NCBI GenBank assembly: GCA_037127315.1
Contig: JBBBDQ010000191.1
Span: forward strand, 16,663,001-16,727,000
Length of the DNA stretch: 64,000 nucleotides
Source: Ascarosepion bandense
Taxonomy: Eukaryota > Mollusca > Cephalopoda > Sepiida > Sepiidae
Direction: 5' to 3'
The notes below the pieces were generated by a model, which saw nothing but the letters and a program-made list of their open reading frames with translations, did no database searches and was not told the DNA's origin. How positions within the stretch are numbered: position 1 is the first letter of the stretch; the number at the start of each line of letters is the position of its first letter. The translations under genes were made by a program, and so were the position numbers. Positions 54,199-64,000 of the stretch are shown here, one piece after another.

Positions 54199-54305
54199 GA
54201 ATGTGCGTTGTGGTGCAGTGGATATCGACTCGGAACGACTTTTCGGGGAGCCGAGTTCGAATTCCAGTTGAATTCCTTCCATTAATTTACACACAAATAC
54301 CTTTG
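54199..54305 (+). mobile_element. SINE-A 5' part, interrupted by an RLE LINE
   Basis: Head and both promoter boxes, to 'cacaaatacctttg'. The missing continuation ('gaaaggtattgatcc..') is at 56729, on the far side of the LINE. The two parts together make one SINE. Confidence 0.85.
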
Positions 54306-54308
54306 TAG

Positions 54309-55553
54309 ATTAACGGATTCTTAAGGAGATGGTTGGGTTTGCCAAAGTGCATGAGTACGGCGGCATTATACGGGACCTCAAACGCGATCCAGCTACCACT
54401 AAGCGGTCTCAAAGAAGAGTTCGTGGTAACACGTACAAGGGAGGCGATCTTGTATAGAGACTCTAAAGACCCAAATGTATCAGAAGCAGGTATTGAGATC
54501 CGGACAGGAAGAAAGTGGAACGCAGTTAGAGAACTAAAAGTAGCGGAAGAAAGACTTCAGCAGAAAGCTATTGTCGGTACAGTGGCCAGAGGAACAACAG
54601 GCTTGGGCTACTTCCCTAGCACAAGGTTCGAGAACGTGACAGAGAAAGAAAGAAGAGTACTATTGCAAAAAGAAGTAAGAGAAGGTATGGAAGAAAATAG
54701 ACGGGCTAAGATGGTGGGACTGTCACAGCAGGGTGCCTGGACCAGATGGGAAAATTATATACGACGGCGTATAACATGGCCGGACATATTGAGGTCAGAC
54801 TTTAACCTCATTAGATTCAAGATCCAAGCAGTATATGATATTCTGCCAAGTCCATCAAACCTTCACAAATGGAGCAAAAGTGAATCCCCAGCATGTCAAC
54901 TGTGCGGGGGTAAAGGATCATTGCAACACTTACTGTCAGGATGTGCTAGAGCCTTAAGCGAAGGGCGTTATCGCTGGCGACATGACAGCGTTCTCAAAGT
55001 TATAGCTGAAGTGATTTCGGATGCAATTAAAGCAAATAAATTTAGTCCCGAAAGGCAAAGAGTTAATTTCGTGAAAGCCGGTAGCACGAAACAGTCCGCA
55101 CAAATAAGTAGAACTAAAAAGCTATCTGCACCGGATTGGCAAATGCTTGTTGATTTAGAAAGACAAACAAAGTTTCCTACAAATATCGCAGAAACTAAGC
55201 TTCGCCCAGATATTATTATTTATTCAAATTCTGCGAAGAAAGTAATAATGTGGGAACTTTCAGTCCCATGGGAAGAGAATATGGAAGCAACGCATGAAAA
55301 GAAGATAGCCAAATACCAACCTCTCGTAGAGTCATGCCGAGCTAATGGATGGCAGGCAATATGTCAGGCAGTTGAAGTAGGGTGCCGCGGATTTATCGCA
55401 ACATCGTTGAGTAAGGCATTTACGAGCATCGGCATTTCAGGAGTATCGAAAAGAAAGGCCCTGAGAGATATATCAAATGCTGCAGAAAGAGCAACGAATT
55501 GGTTGTGGATAAGAAGGGCGGACACCTGGAATGGTAAAGCAGTTAAAAATTGA
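54309..55553 (+). CDS. RLE-LINE protein, C-terminal 414 residues, intact
   Basis: The frame is open from 54309 ('INGFLRRWLGLPKCMSTAAL') to the stop at 55551. Numbered from 54333 it is 406 residues. Order: post-RT thumb-like region ('TGRKWNAVRELKVAEERLQQ', 'QGAWTRWENYIRRRITWPDI'); zinc knuckle C188-X2-C191-X7-H199-X4-C204; then 'GRYRWRHDSVL'; then the restriction-like endonuclease with RPD (D293), E308 in 'MWELSVPWE' and the lysines at 323-324; end 'VGCRGFIATSLSKAF'. No internal stop or frameshift, so this is the youngest coding remnant in the window. The RT domain is absent because the copy is 5' truncated. The ATG-less start is the truncation point. Confidence 0.85.
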   Translation: MNGFLRRWLGLPKCMSTAALYGTSNAIQLPLSGLKEEFVVTRTREAILYRDSKDPNVSEAGIEIRTGRKWNAVRELKVAEERLQQKAIVGTVARGTTGLGYFPSTRFENVTEKERRVLLQKEVREGMEENRRAKMVGLSQQGAWTRWENYIRRRITWPDILRSDFNLIRFKIQAVYDILPSPSNLHKWSKSESPACQLCGGKGSLQHLLSGCARALSEGRYRWRHDSVLKVIAEVISDAIKANKFSPERQRVNFVKAGSTKQSAQISRTKKLSAPDWQMLVDLERQTKFPTNIAETKLRPDIIIYSNSAKKVIMWELSVPWEENMEATHEKKIAKYQPLVESCRANGWQAICQAVEVGCRGFIATSLSKAFTSIGISGVSKRKALRDISNAAERATNWLWIRRADTWNGKAVKN

Positions 55554-56330
55554 ATCAAGGGTTTTTTTTTTGTTTTTTTTTTTAAATATGATACACGTGT
55601 GACAGTTATTTGTAATTATATATATACACGTGCGTATGTGTATATATGTTGCTTTTTGGGAGTATACAATTTGTAAATAGTATTTTAACAACATTGTATT
55701 AAAAATACCTGTCCCTTTCAGGTGACAATTGCAATAGTCCTAATGTATCTGTATGTGTACTATATACATATACGGTATATGTATTTAAATAAATATTTAA
55801 CTATTTAGAGGGGGGATTATAGGTTTTGTAAACGGTTAATCAAAAATTGTATTATTTTATTAGATATTTACATGTATAGTTTATGAATTTTTTAGTTTCG
55901 TGATTTTTTTAGTAATTCCATACGAATTAATTTTAAAGGACGTACGCTATAATTTTTTCGCACGTGTGTTAGACCACGAAATGAGTTAACTTTTTAGTCG
56001 TTTTTATGATATTGTTTAAGATAGTCTTATTAGTCTTTTACTCGTAGATTTATAAATTAACAAGTTGGTTACAACTTAATTTTATTGAATTTTCGTCTTA
56101 GGTCGCAAGCATTTTATGTTTTAGCGTTTATCTTAATTTACCGTTAGTATAGTGATAACTAATTTAAAGAGGAAATGAGTGTGTTTAAGTTAAGAAATAT
56201 TTTAGTTATAACTTGATAACACATATGTGTTGTAAAACACCCGTATTGAAGAAAAAAAAAAAATTCATACATACCTGTTTAAAAGAATAATGGGGAAGAT
56301 GGGGACGTCCGAAAAAAAAAAAAAAAAAAA

Positions 56331-56632
56331 AAATTGCTACACACTGATTGGCTGTGGCAAAAATGACATTAACTGCTCTAAAAGCATAAATACTGCCTTT
56401 TAACTCGTTTGCAAGTTTCATATCGAGATGGGAGTTGGCGGGAGATCAAAGCCGACTGGGTCACTCGGACGAGGGAGTCAAAAATTGCTACACACTAATT
56501 GGCTGTGGCAAAAAATGACATTAACTGCTCTAAAAGCATAAATACTGCCTTTTAACTCGTTTGCAAGTTTCATATCGAGATGGGAGTTGGCGGGAGACCA
56601 AAGCCGACTGGGTCACTTGGACGAGGGAGTCT
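56331..56632 (+). repeat. Two 151-bp tandem units in the LINE 3' UTR
   Basis: 'aaattgctacacact' begins at 56331 and again at 56482. The units differ at only a few positions, such as G to A in 'ctgattgg' and T to C in 'gggagatcaaag'. LINE 3' UTR repeats of this kind can be part of the recognised RNA end. Confidence 0.9.
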
Positions 56633-56728
56633 GATGTTGAAAGACCCGAAACTCCCAATGAATCCAAGAGTAACATCACTGATGACCCATCTCGACGCAT
56701 CTATTGGGATGTATGATATAAGTAGTGA

Positions 56729-56926
56729 GAAAGGTATTGATCCTTCACTTCCCTCCAGTTATGGGTTAAATAACAGGACAGAGTGGGTTATATAACCTTG
56801 GTTGGCAACTAGTCTACCGCAGAAAGCAATGGCAACCTACTGCGAGATAATCTTCTGCCCAGTCAGTCATGTCTCTTCCAAGACATGATCGCCCAAGCGT
56901 GTATCACGTATGGCACTTAACTGACG
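56729..56926 (+). mobile_element. SINE-A 3' part, continuation of 54199-54305
   Basis: 'gaaaggtattgatccttcac' to 'ggcacttaactgac', with the hairpin 'catgtctcttccaagacatg'. Confidence 0.88.
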
Positions 56927-57214
56927 GACACCTAAAATCATTCTTTTAAATATTCAATCAAAGAAATAAATAGTATTTAATATCTTGGTTGTTAATTCTC
57001 AAGAAGAAGTATAAATTCACTTTTATATATTCGGTTTTTATTAAAATTCTCTATCATCGCTTTTTAAACAAATAAGCAATGTCGAGGGAGTCAATATTGT
57101 AATCAGTAATAGCGGTAGCAAGAAAATATTTGTTTGTTTTTTTTCAGGACACGAAGGCAGTACTGCCGAATATCCATTTTTTTTTTTTTTTTTTGTATGT
57201 TACATTAAAACGTT

Positions 57215-57424
57215 TGATGTGTGCTGTGATGCATTAGATATCGGCTCTGAATGAAAAATCTGAGAGCCGAGTTCGAATTCCAGTTGAATTCGTTGCATTT
57301 ACTTCTGCGTAAATATCCTTGGGAAAAGTATTAATGTATCTCTTCTCTACCGCAGGAATAAATGGCAACCTACTGTCAGTCATGGATCGAATGGCAACCT
57401 ACTGTCAGTCATGGATTGTCCAAG
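57215..57424 (+). mobile_element. SINE-A with internal deletion and 29-bp duplication
   Basis: Head and body to 'ttaatgtatctcttct', then a jump to 'accgcagg'. The segment 'aatggcaacctactgtcagt' plus 'catggatcg' is present twice in tandem. Confidence 0.82.
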
Positions 57425-58040
57425 TTTAAACTGAGCCTCGCTTAAACCCCAAAATATGCTTAATTGTGGAACTAATCAGAGTTTTCATATCTATTAGCTT
57501 AATGCTAATAGAAAGAAACTGCAGGAAAAAGTAATAATAAAATTAAATGAAATAATAGACTTAAATACACTATTCCACTTGTATACAGAATGATAATGAT
57601 CACTGTATCATCACAATCAGCATTCAGAAACCACCAATCTTTTTAATACCTTTTTTTGCTTCTATATATCGCGTAAATTTGTATGCGAGTGTAACTATGG
57701 AATGTATTGTACAGTTCGGCACATATTATTTTATTAAGCGAATGAACGAAATAACAAAACTAGGATTATACACACACAGTTGAGCAAGCCGCTCTCTTCG
57801 ATGTTACTTAGATGTTTAACAGCTATTCGGTTGTATGCAGCGTGTTAAATACGCTTCGATCATTACACATTTTCTTATGCAATTGTTAACAATGAGAAAA
57901 AATGTCCGCACCTTTTACTTGTGGGTATGTTTAGCTGCTTGTATGTAAATATAAAGATTCAAAGTACATCTCAATGTAGTTACACGATGAAAATCGTTCT
58001 AAATGATTAAAACGTAATGAGAAAAAGAATACTACCCCTC

Positions 58041-58073
<33 letters not shown>

Positions 58074-58074
58074 C
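57425..58074. other. No gene; TA tract at 58042-58070
   Basis: AT-rich sequence without a match. Confidence 0.45.
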
Positions 58075-58260
58075 TAAACTTATTTATAAATGGAACTTTC
58101 TCTGTGTGCGTGTGTGTGTGTGTGTCCGTTACCTATAGACTCCGAAACGGCTGAACCGATTTTCTTGAAAATTTGCACAATTGTACTATAAGCGTCTGTG
58201 AGTGTTCTTAGCTAGATTTTGTGTCGAGGTACCCCCGATAAATATCGAAAAAGAATACTA
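58075..58260 (+). repeat. Dispersed repeat H (copy 2)
   Basis: Nearly identical to 4180-4350 ('aaacggctgaaccgattttc', 'gtacccccgataaatatcg'). The words 'aaagaatactacccctccca' occur on both sides of it (58023 and 58248), followed each time by a TA tract: a direct repeat that may be its insertion duplication or a local duplication. Confidence 0.65.
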
Positions 58261-58292
58261 CCCCTCCCATATATATATATATATATATATAT

Positions 58293-58410
58293 TAGTCAAT
58301 TGCCTTACGTTATACACGCTTTGGAAATCATATCTCTTTCGATCCATGAAGAACTAGGCAAAAGATTTTCCTGCAGTAAGTTGCCATTACTTTTTGCTAA
58401 TCGTGGTAGG

Positions 58411-58412
<2 letters not shown>
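58293..58412 (-). mobile_element. SINE-A 3' fragment between TA tracts
   Basis: 'caattgccttacgttataca' to 'agtaagttgccattactttt'. Both ends run into TA repeats. Confidence 0.65.
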
Positions 58413-58446
<34 letters not shown>

Positions 58447-58645
58447 CCAAAAATAACCCGAAGATAACCTTCAAGCAGGAAACAGAATAAGGCCTCTCGG
58501 TAGTGATGACAGCGTTCACTCATATTAATATATGCACTATCCTTGATATAAAGCTCTTTTAACCATATCTGAAACCATATATTTTCATTGTAGAATAACA
58601 AATATAGATATGTATAACAAAACATACCCACGTACTCTCACACAC

Positions 58646-58650
<5 letters not shown>

Positions 58651-58681
<31 letters not shown>
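58651..58681. repeat. (TA)n microsatellite
   Basis: About 15 TA units. The following 220 bp have no match. Confidence 0.9.
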
Positions 58682-58684
<3 letters not shown>

Positions 58685-58903
58685 TATCAATTTATATTTT
58701 TCAATCTTATTTTTAATGAATATTTGTGGATGCTCTGTTTTTATTATTAAATAAGACATTTATTTATCTACATCTGCCAGCCCTGATATTCAGGTAATTT
58801 TGTTAAAAAAAATTCACCATATGGCAGAATACGACGTTGCCTTCTTTAGGGTAAACTATGATGTGTCTTTACTACTCGGGCAACAAATCTGTTTGCAATG
58901 ACT

Positions 58904-59203
58904 CAGTCAGTCAAGTGCCATAAATTATACACGCCTAGGCGATCGTGTCTCGAAAGAGACATGACTGACTAGGTAGAAGATTATCCCGCAGTAGGTTGGC
59001 ATTGCTTTCTGCGGTAAACTGGTTGCCAGCCAAGGTTATAGAACTCAATCCGTCCTATTATTTAACTGGAGGGAAGAGACAGATTAATACCTTTCACAAG
59101 GGTGTTTGTGCGTAAGTGAATGTAAGGAATTCAACAGAAATTCGAACTCGGCTCCCCAATTTGTCGTTCCGAGTCGATATTCATTGTACCACAACGCACA
59201 TCC
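58904..59203 (-). mobile_element. SINE-A, full length with TSD
   Basis: Flanked by TTGCAATGACT (58893-58903) and TTGCAAAGACT (59204-59214), 10 of 11 matching. Both promoter boxes and the 3' hairpin are present. Confidence 0.92.
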
Positions 59204-59354
59204 TTGCAAAGACTACTTGACTTAGAAAATGCTTTAAACGGTCTTATGGCGTTCGATATATATTAATTAGTTAGTTTATGTTCATAATTTAATTAGACAA
59301 ATACACAGTTGTATTAAAAAGTGCTCAATACAATTATATTATAGAACTTTTGAA

Positions 59355-60258
59355 AATTTTTCACTTGGAAATTAGTTAGTTCCGCGACCTAGTTTTCAGT
59401 CTTTTGGTATCTTCACGAGATTTCCACTAACTGATTTTACCGTTTTTCAAACGCTCGAACAGGGATTTTTTTCACGGTCGTTAGACTAGAATTTTCAAAC
59501 AACCATTAAACATTTTTCAGATATATATGGGTAAATATATTTGATATAATATTTTATGAAGGTATATATTTATTGTTTTGAATTTTTTAAAACCAAGAAA
59601 TGCATTCACCTGTGTTTTTCCACTGGTTGACTTGAGTAGCAATTCTCAGTAATTCACAAATGCATTTTTAATATTTTATGGCGTCTCTTACCCACTTTAC
59701 TATTTGTTGGGTTTATGAGCCGATAAGAGGGGCTGTTGGACAATCATTTTCGTGGTCTTTTATTGTTAGGAAAGCTTTAAAATCAGAGGGAATAATCACA
59801 AATCTACATTTAAACTGTAAAATCTTAAATATTGTTTAAAATTGGCTAGTCATGTGAAGAAATTAAAATTGAAATATTGAAAAACCCTGATATAACTTGA
59901 TGTATAGTGAAAATAGCCAAACCAAAGAACGGTGGTAACGTATACAGATTGTACCAGGAAGAAAGATTAGCTATTATGTTGTTCCTAGAAAGAAACAATG
60001 ACTAAATCAGAAACTATGTCGAGATGTAATCATACCCATAAATACTTACTAGAATCATGCAAACACGGATGAAAGAGTTCTAAGATCCTTAAATAACTCT
60101 TCCCTAATTTTGAAAAAAAATCGGTTGTTTGAAAATTCAAGTCGTAAAAAAAAACCCTGTTCAAGCATTTGAAAAACGATAAATTCAGTTACTGTAAATT
60201 GCCCGAAGATACCAAAAGATTGAAACCTACGCAGCGGAAATAATTAATTTGAAAATTA
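59355..60258. mobile_element. Foldback element with about 140-bp diverged TIRs
   Basis: 59370-59510 ('gttccgcgacctag', 'agtcttttggtatcttc', 'gtttttcaaacgctcgaaca') is the reverse complement of 60120-60258 with scattered mismatches (about 80%). The 600-bp interior has no transposase frame and is AT-rich. Confidence 0.65.
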
Positions 60259-60424
60259 TATATATATATATAAAATAAAACAAAAATTTCGATATTTAAA
60301 CCCGCTAGATAGCCATTTTTAAAAGGAAATCCTCGTATCTTCAGCAACGGAGAAACGAAAACTTTTATTTGGCTTTGTAAATAGAATGTAATATTTGCAT
60401 CGAGTCCTCCACCTTGATCAATTT

Positions 60425-60485
60425 TAATATTAATGAAATTAATATTGATAGGATCAGGGTTTTAGGATTTGCCTATCTGATCATC
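60425..60485 (-). repeat. Dispersed repeat W, third copy
   Basis: 'taatattgataggatcaggg' with 'ttttaggatttgcctat' matches block (ii) of 27788-27995. 60530-60890 holds nothing recognised. Confidence 0.5.
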
Positions 60486-60887
60486 CTTTTGAAGTTATAT
60501 TTATATATATATATATATAGTATGTGTAAGCAACTTTAATTACGAAAACTGCTTCCCTTAAAGATTACGCAGGTCAACCATTTTTTCGAAATATCGTCAT
60601 ACTAAAGAAAACAAATATGTTGGTTTGATGAACAACTTGCCAGAAAACCTATCAATATACACACAAAAAAAAAACCGTAATAAGAAAGAAAAGGTAAGAA
60701 ATACCAAAAATTCAAATACCTACCTACTCATTAAAGTGCTCAACGTCCAGATAATCTAGACAGAGCAAAAATGACCCCCAACGTCAACTTAACAAAGGAC
60801 AGCCCGAGCCGATCTTCAGATGACAAGAAGGCATTGTAGTCGTTTGTAGATCGCGAGAGCGTGAAACCTGAGTAATGGCTCGAGCTG

Positions 60888-60919
60888 TCCCCCCCCCTCT
60901 CTCTCTCACACACACACGA

Positions 60920-60973
<54 letters not shown>

Positions 60974-60975
60974 GG
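60888..60975. repeat. C-run, (CT), (CA), (TA), (GA) compound microsatellite
   Basis: C9, CT, CA, then about 18 TA units and about 11 GA units. Confidence 0.9.
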
Positions 60976-61177
60976 GAAGTTTGTAGGTAGGTAGGAAGAA
61001 TTCAGACAAAGAAGATTTATTAAATTCAACCAACAAGGTTTGTTTGTTTAAATTTTATTTTCCAGTTCCCAAGTTGTCGCACATCGGACCAAATACGGTT
61101 TTGTTCGACTACTTTCAACCATTTCTTGAACGTTGATGTTGACAAAAAATATTAGCTTTCTCCTGTCATTTAAAATG

Positions 61178-61215
<38 letters not shown>

Positions 61216-61393
61216 ATAACAGCCTGTTTAGACACTATTTAACAGAGTTTGACATCACCAGATATGGTCTAATATACGTGAACAAAAACATTAAATTTGA
61301 ACCAATGATAAGATCGTTTTAAGCTTGAAACTAAGATACCATACAGCGTTGATTTCAGTACGCGCCTCTCTTTATAGATGAATTGGATATATC

Positions 61394-61691
61394 GGATGTG
61401 CGTTGTGGTGTAATGGATATCGGCTCAAAATGAGAAATCACAGAGCCAAGTTCGCATTCCACTGATAAGTATTCACTTACGTGCAAATACCCTGTGAAAG
61501 ATATTAATCCATCTCTTCTGACTCCAGCTATGGGTTGAATAGTAAGACAGTTTTGGTTCTATAGTCTTGGTTGGTAATCAGTCTATCGCTGAAAGAAATG
61601 GCAACCTACTGGGAGAAAATCTTCCTCGTTAGTTATGGATCGAAAGAGATATGATCGCCAAAACATGTAGCACGTATGGCACTTAATTAAC
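61394..61691 (+). mobile_element. SINE-A, near full length, diverged
   Basis: 'ggatgtgcgttgtggtgtaa' head; B box 'aagttcgcattcc' changed from GAGTTCGAATTCC; runs to 'ggcacttaattaac'. Confidence 0.85.
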
Positions 61692-62424
61692 TAATATATG
61701 AAGTGGGGTTGGAAAGTATTAAAATACTTGTAATTGTTAACTATAGTTTTTACAAGAAATGGATATCAGAAAAAAGCATTTAGTATGAGGTTTTAGTTAA
61801 AATTTGATATGAGCACTAGATTTTTCTACCAGATTCTTGAGTCGTCCGTGAATCACGTCATGTGATTTCGCCAGGAACTCTTTTGGTATGGAAGACATGA
61901 TTCATTTTTAAAATAGGGAGTTACTTTTCAATAAACCTATGTATTTTACTCCCCAATCTCTTTGTGATGATATGTGTATGAATAAAGTTGGATGAGAATC
62001 AGACAAAGCGGTAAATATATGGCAAATTTGAAAACTCAACATGAAGTTATCCGCCCGCAGGAAAAAAAAACGTATCTAAAAATTATTAAATATACTGAAT
62101 TGAACGAATTAAAATATAATTCAGATAAGGAAAATTAAGCAGTCGGCCGCTTTATGTGTCATCCTGACAGCAAGGCCTTTGATTGAGGGAATTTCGAAGA
62201 GCCTAAAACCACCTCTTAATTGCTGTTTTTCTCGGGTCGGTCCACTCTGAATATCCAAACCGGGGTCAAAACACTATGCCACAATAAAATAGATTTTCAT
62301 AGTTAAAATACCAGCGATAATTAGTTGTAAATAAAAAAAAATGTTTCCAGTAATACATTTAAAAAAAAAAAGTTCCTAGGAAAATTAAATGTCGGCATTA
62401 AATGTCGCATAAGTTGATATACCG

Positions 62425-62426
<2 letters not shown>
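61692..62426. other. No gene; unassigned repeat word
   Basis: 'ctccccaatctctttgtgat' at 61950, with 'gtatgaataaa', recurs at 63926-63965, so an unidentified interspersed repeat is present. No coding match. Confidence 0.4.

Positions 62427-62472
<46 letters not shown>
62427..62472. repeat. (TA)n microsatellite
   Basis: About 23 TA units. Confidence 0.95.
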
Positions 62473-62476
<4 letters not shown>

Positions 62477-62539
62477 CATCCACATCCAAGCCTGTTTTCG
62501 CTATATCACAGCTTATCAATATGGCTAGACATCCACTTG

Positions 62540-62610
62540 CTTCTGGCCGGGATCGAAACTCGTCCGATTTGGTGTGAGTCGGAGTCGCTAACCCCTAGGC
62601 GCATGGAATC
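62540..62610 (-). other. tRNA-like sequence (SINE head or tRNA pseudogene)
   Basis: Minus strand: A-box-like 'GGGGTTAGCGACTC' and B box 'GTTTCGATCCC' about 35 nt apart, beginning 'gcgcctagg'. No clean cloverleaf or acceptor stem, so not a functional tRNA gene. Confidence 0.5.
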
Positions 62611-62829
62611 AGTGAAGGGATATTTTAGGGTGTAATATATAAGCGGTGTATACACACGCCAGTCACTGAAAGAACTCAATTCATTACTGAAGAGTTATGC
62701 ATATATCGCAGAAGTGGTAAGTGCTTTTTTTTGTTTTTTGTTTTTATAAGATACTCAATAATTGGGCCATTTTAGACGGCATATTGATATAAATATTTTG
62801 CCGTTATTTTTTACGAGACGGGCCCGCTC

Positions 62830-62831
<2 letters not shown>

Positions 62832-62866
<35 letters not shown>
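62832..62866. repeat. (AAT)n microsatellite
   Basis: About 12 units. Confidence 0.95.
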
Positions 62867-62868
<2 letters not shown>

Positions 62869-63249
62869 GGTGTTGTTGCTATGAGAACTTTTGGAATAAC
62901 ATTAAAAAAAGCAAAACATTGTGTAGATAAAACTTTCTGATCACCCTAAAATTTCATATAATCATAAACCCTGCGTGATTCTCACATCTTGCGTGGATTT
63001 CTCTCCATGCAGTAAACACAGTTGCATTATGTTTTCCCCGACTACATGATGCCTTATCTGTTTGCGTTTTCTGATACAAAAGAAAACTTGTTTTTTCTTG
63101 AAGTCTCTGGTTGACACTTGGAGGTAACTGGTATTACACAAAGCAACTGCAAAACAAAACAATAACAACAGCAATAATAATAACAACAATAATAATATGT
63201 ATTCGCATTTTTAATGTATTTTGATTTTTTGAGATGAGAAATTGTTCTA
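62867..63249. other. No gene recognised
   Basis: Opposite-strand frames at 62962-63260 are driven by AAC/AAT repeats. 'ttgcgttttctgatacaaaa' at 63062 recurs at 63971. Confidence 0.45.
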
Positions 63250-63920
63250 GGTAACACCACTCATTTTCGATATCTAAATTTTAAATTTAATCTTTAAAAA
63301 TATAAAAGTTTTCTTAAAGCTTTTATTTTAGTTGAAATTGAAAGCTAAATGATTAAATTTACTATTTCTAGTAATCAAAATACTCTGGTATATTTCAAAC
63401 AGTAATTATATTCATTGAGATATAAAAGTTTGAGCTGTTCTTTTTTAATTTATCAGTTTTTCGGACTTTTTTGAACGATCGACAGATTTAGAAACAAAAG
63501 TTAATTTTCGGTTTTAAAAATCCTGCAATGATAAAATATACATCTATGGCACATTAATTTTGAAAAATTAGCAAATTTAATGTTAAATTTATCTGATTTG
63601 CACGATTATTGCTTATTTATAACATCAAATTTAGAATAACATTGATTTTTAAACACAAAGTTGACTTTTCTAACCTTCCACCGTAACTGAAATGTGCTAA
63701 CAGATGCGAGATAAGTGTATGGCGATCACAAGTGACATAATTGTACAAATATTTTTTATATTATGAGAAAGAAACCCTGAAACACATGACCTTTTAATTT
63801 ACACATAGAAATTACCATAAAAAAGAAAAAACTTCAAATACACACAAAAAAAGAAAATTAAAAATTATTTTAAAAATATGATGGCTATATGTTTTCTATG
63901 AAACTTTTCAATTTTTGATT
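63250..63920. mobile_element. Second copy of the 12-bp-TIR element (partial)
   Basis: Starts 'taggtaacaccactcatttt' at 63252 against 'taggtacctctagtcatttt' at 15958. It follows it for about 650 bp ('cattttcgatatctaa', 'tgattaaattt', 'caaaatactct', 'gtgtatggcg..cacaagtgaca', 'ccttttaattt..cacatagaaa'). Homology fades near 63920, where another repeat begins, so it is truncated or interrupted before the window end. Confidence 0.7.
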
Positions 63921-64000
63921 TGTAACTCCCTAATCTCTTTGTGATGGCACATGTATATGAATAAATTAAATTGCGTTTTCTGATACAAAAACTTGATTTT

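Larger units (their letters stand above)
54306..56728 (+). mobile_element. RLE-type LINE (family 1), 5'-truncated, nested in a SINE
   Basis: Contains the C-terminal coding region (54309-55553) and a 3' UTR of about 1.2 kb with T runs, an A-rich run at 56311-56333 and a 151-bp tandem duplication. It ends near 'ctattgggatgtatgatata'. The SINE sequence resumes at 56729 without a visible target duplication. RLE elements such as R2, R4 and NeSL often insert at preferred sites. Confidence 0.82.

Overview
This window reads as non-genic DNA from a large, AT-rich, repeat-dense metazoan genome. A cephalopod mollusc such as an octopus is my best guess. That is inferred from the tRNA-derived SINE, the mix of RTE, jockey/CR1-like, restriction-like-endonuclease (RLE) and Ty3/gypsy retroelements with Tc1/mariner remnants, and the very frequent TA, CA, GA and TCTA microsatellites. 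I find no host protein-coding gene and no intact tRNA gene. Every protein match I recognise is a mobile-element fragment. The longest real ORF (54309-55553) is the C-terminal part of an RLE-type non-LTR retrotransposon. Layout: 1-12 kb holds a U6-SINE chimera inserted in a LINE tail, a Helitron end, a SINE-B copy next to an RTE fragment, mariner remnants, and a tandem array built from LINE C-terminal coding sequence. 12-21 kb holds SINE copies, RTE and jockey-like tails, a DNA element with perfect 12-bp terminal repeats and 8-bp target duplications, and a decayed gypsy pol region. 22-34 kb holds three hammerhead-ribozyme loci, two long near-perfect inverted repeats, a mariner pseudogene and many TA tracts. 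34-46 kb holds a 550-bp purine tract, a 108-bp tandem array derived from a SINE tail, more LINE tails and two copies of one DDE transposase family. 46-57 kb is a thicket of nested insertions: RLE LINEs, about nine copies of the main SINE, a 5S rRNA-SINE chimera, a mariner MITE inside an RTE copy, and an RLE LINE inside a SINE. 57-64 kb holds more SINEs, a foldback element, and a second copy of the 12-bp-TIR element at the window end. How the parts relate: the main SINE (SINE-A, about 317 bp) has Pol III A and B boxes and a 3' tail of (ACTG)n. It was mobilised by a LINE, since several copies carry 11-bp target-site duplications. Twice its 5' end is joined directly to another Pol III RNA (U6 or 5S), which suggests template switching during reverse transcription. 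The hammerhead loci are of circularly closed stem III (type I) form and lie in short AT-rich elements next to TA repeats, as expected for retrozyme-like elements. Older LINE tails serve as landing sites for younger SINEs and a MITE, so the relative order of insertion can be read directly.
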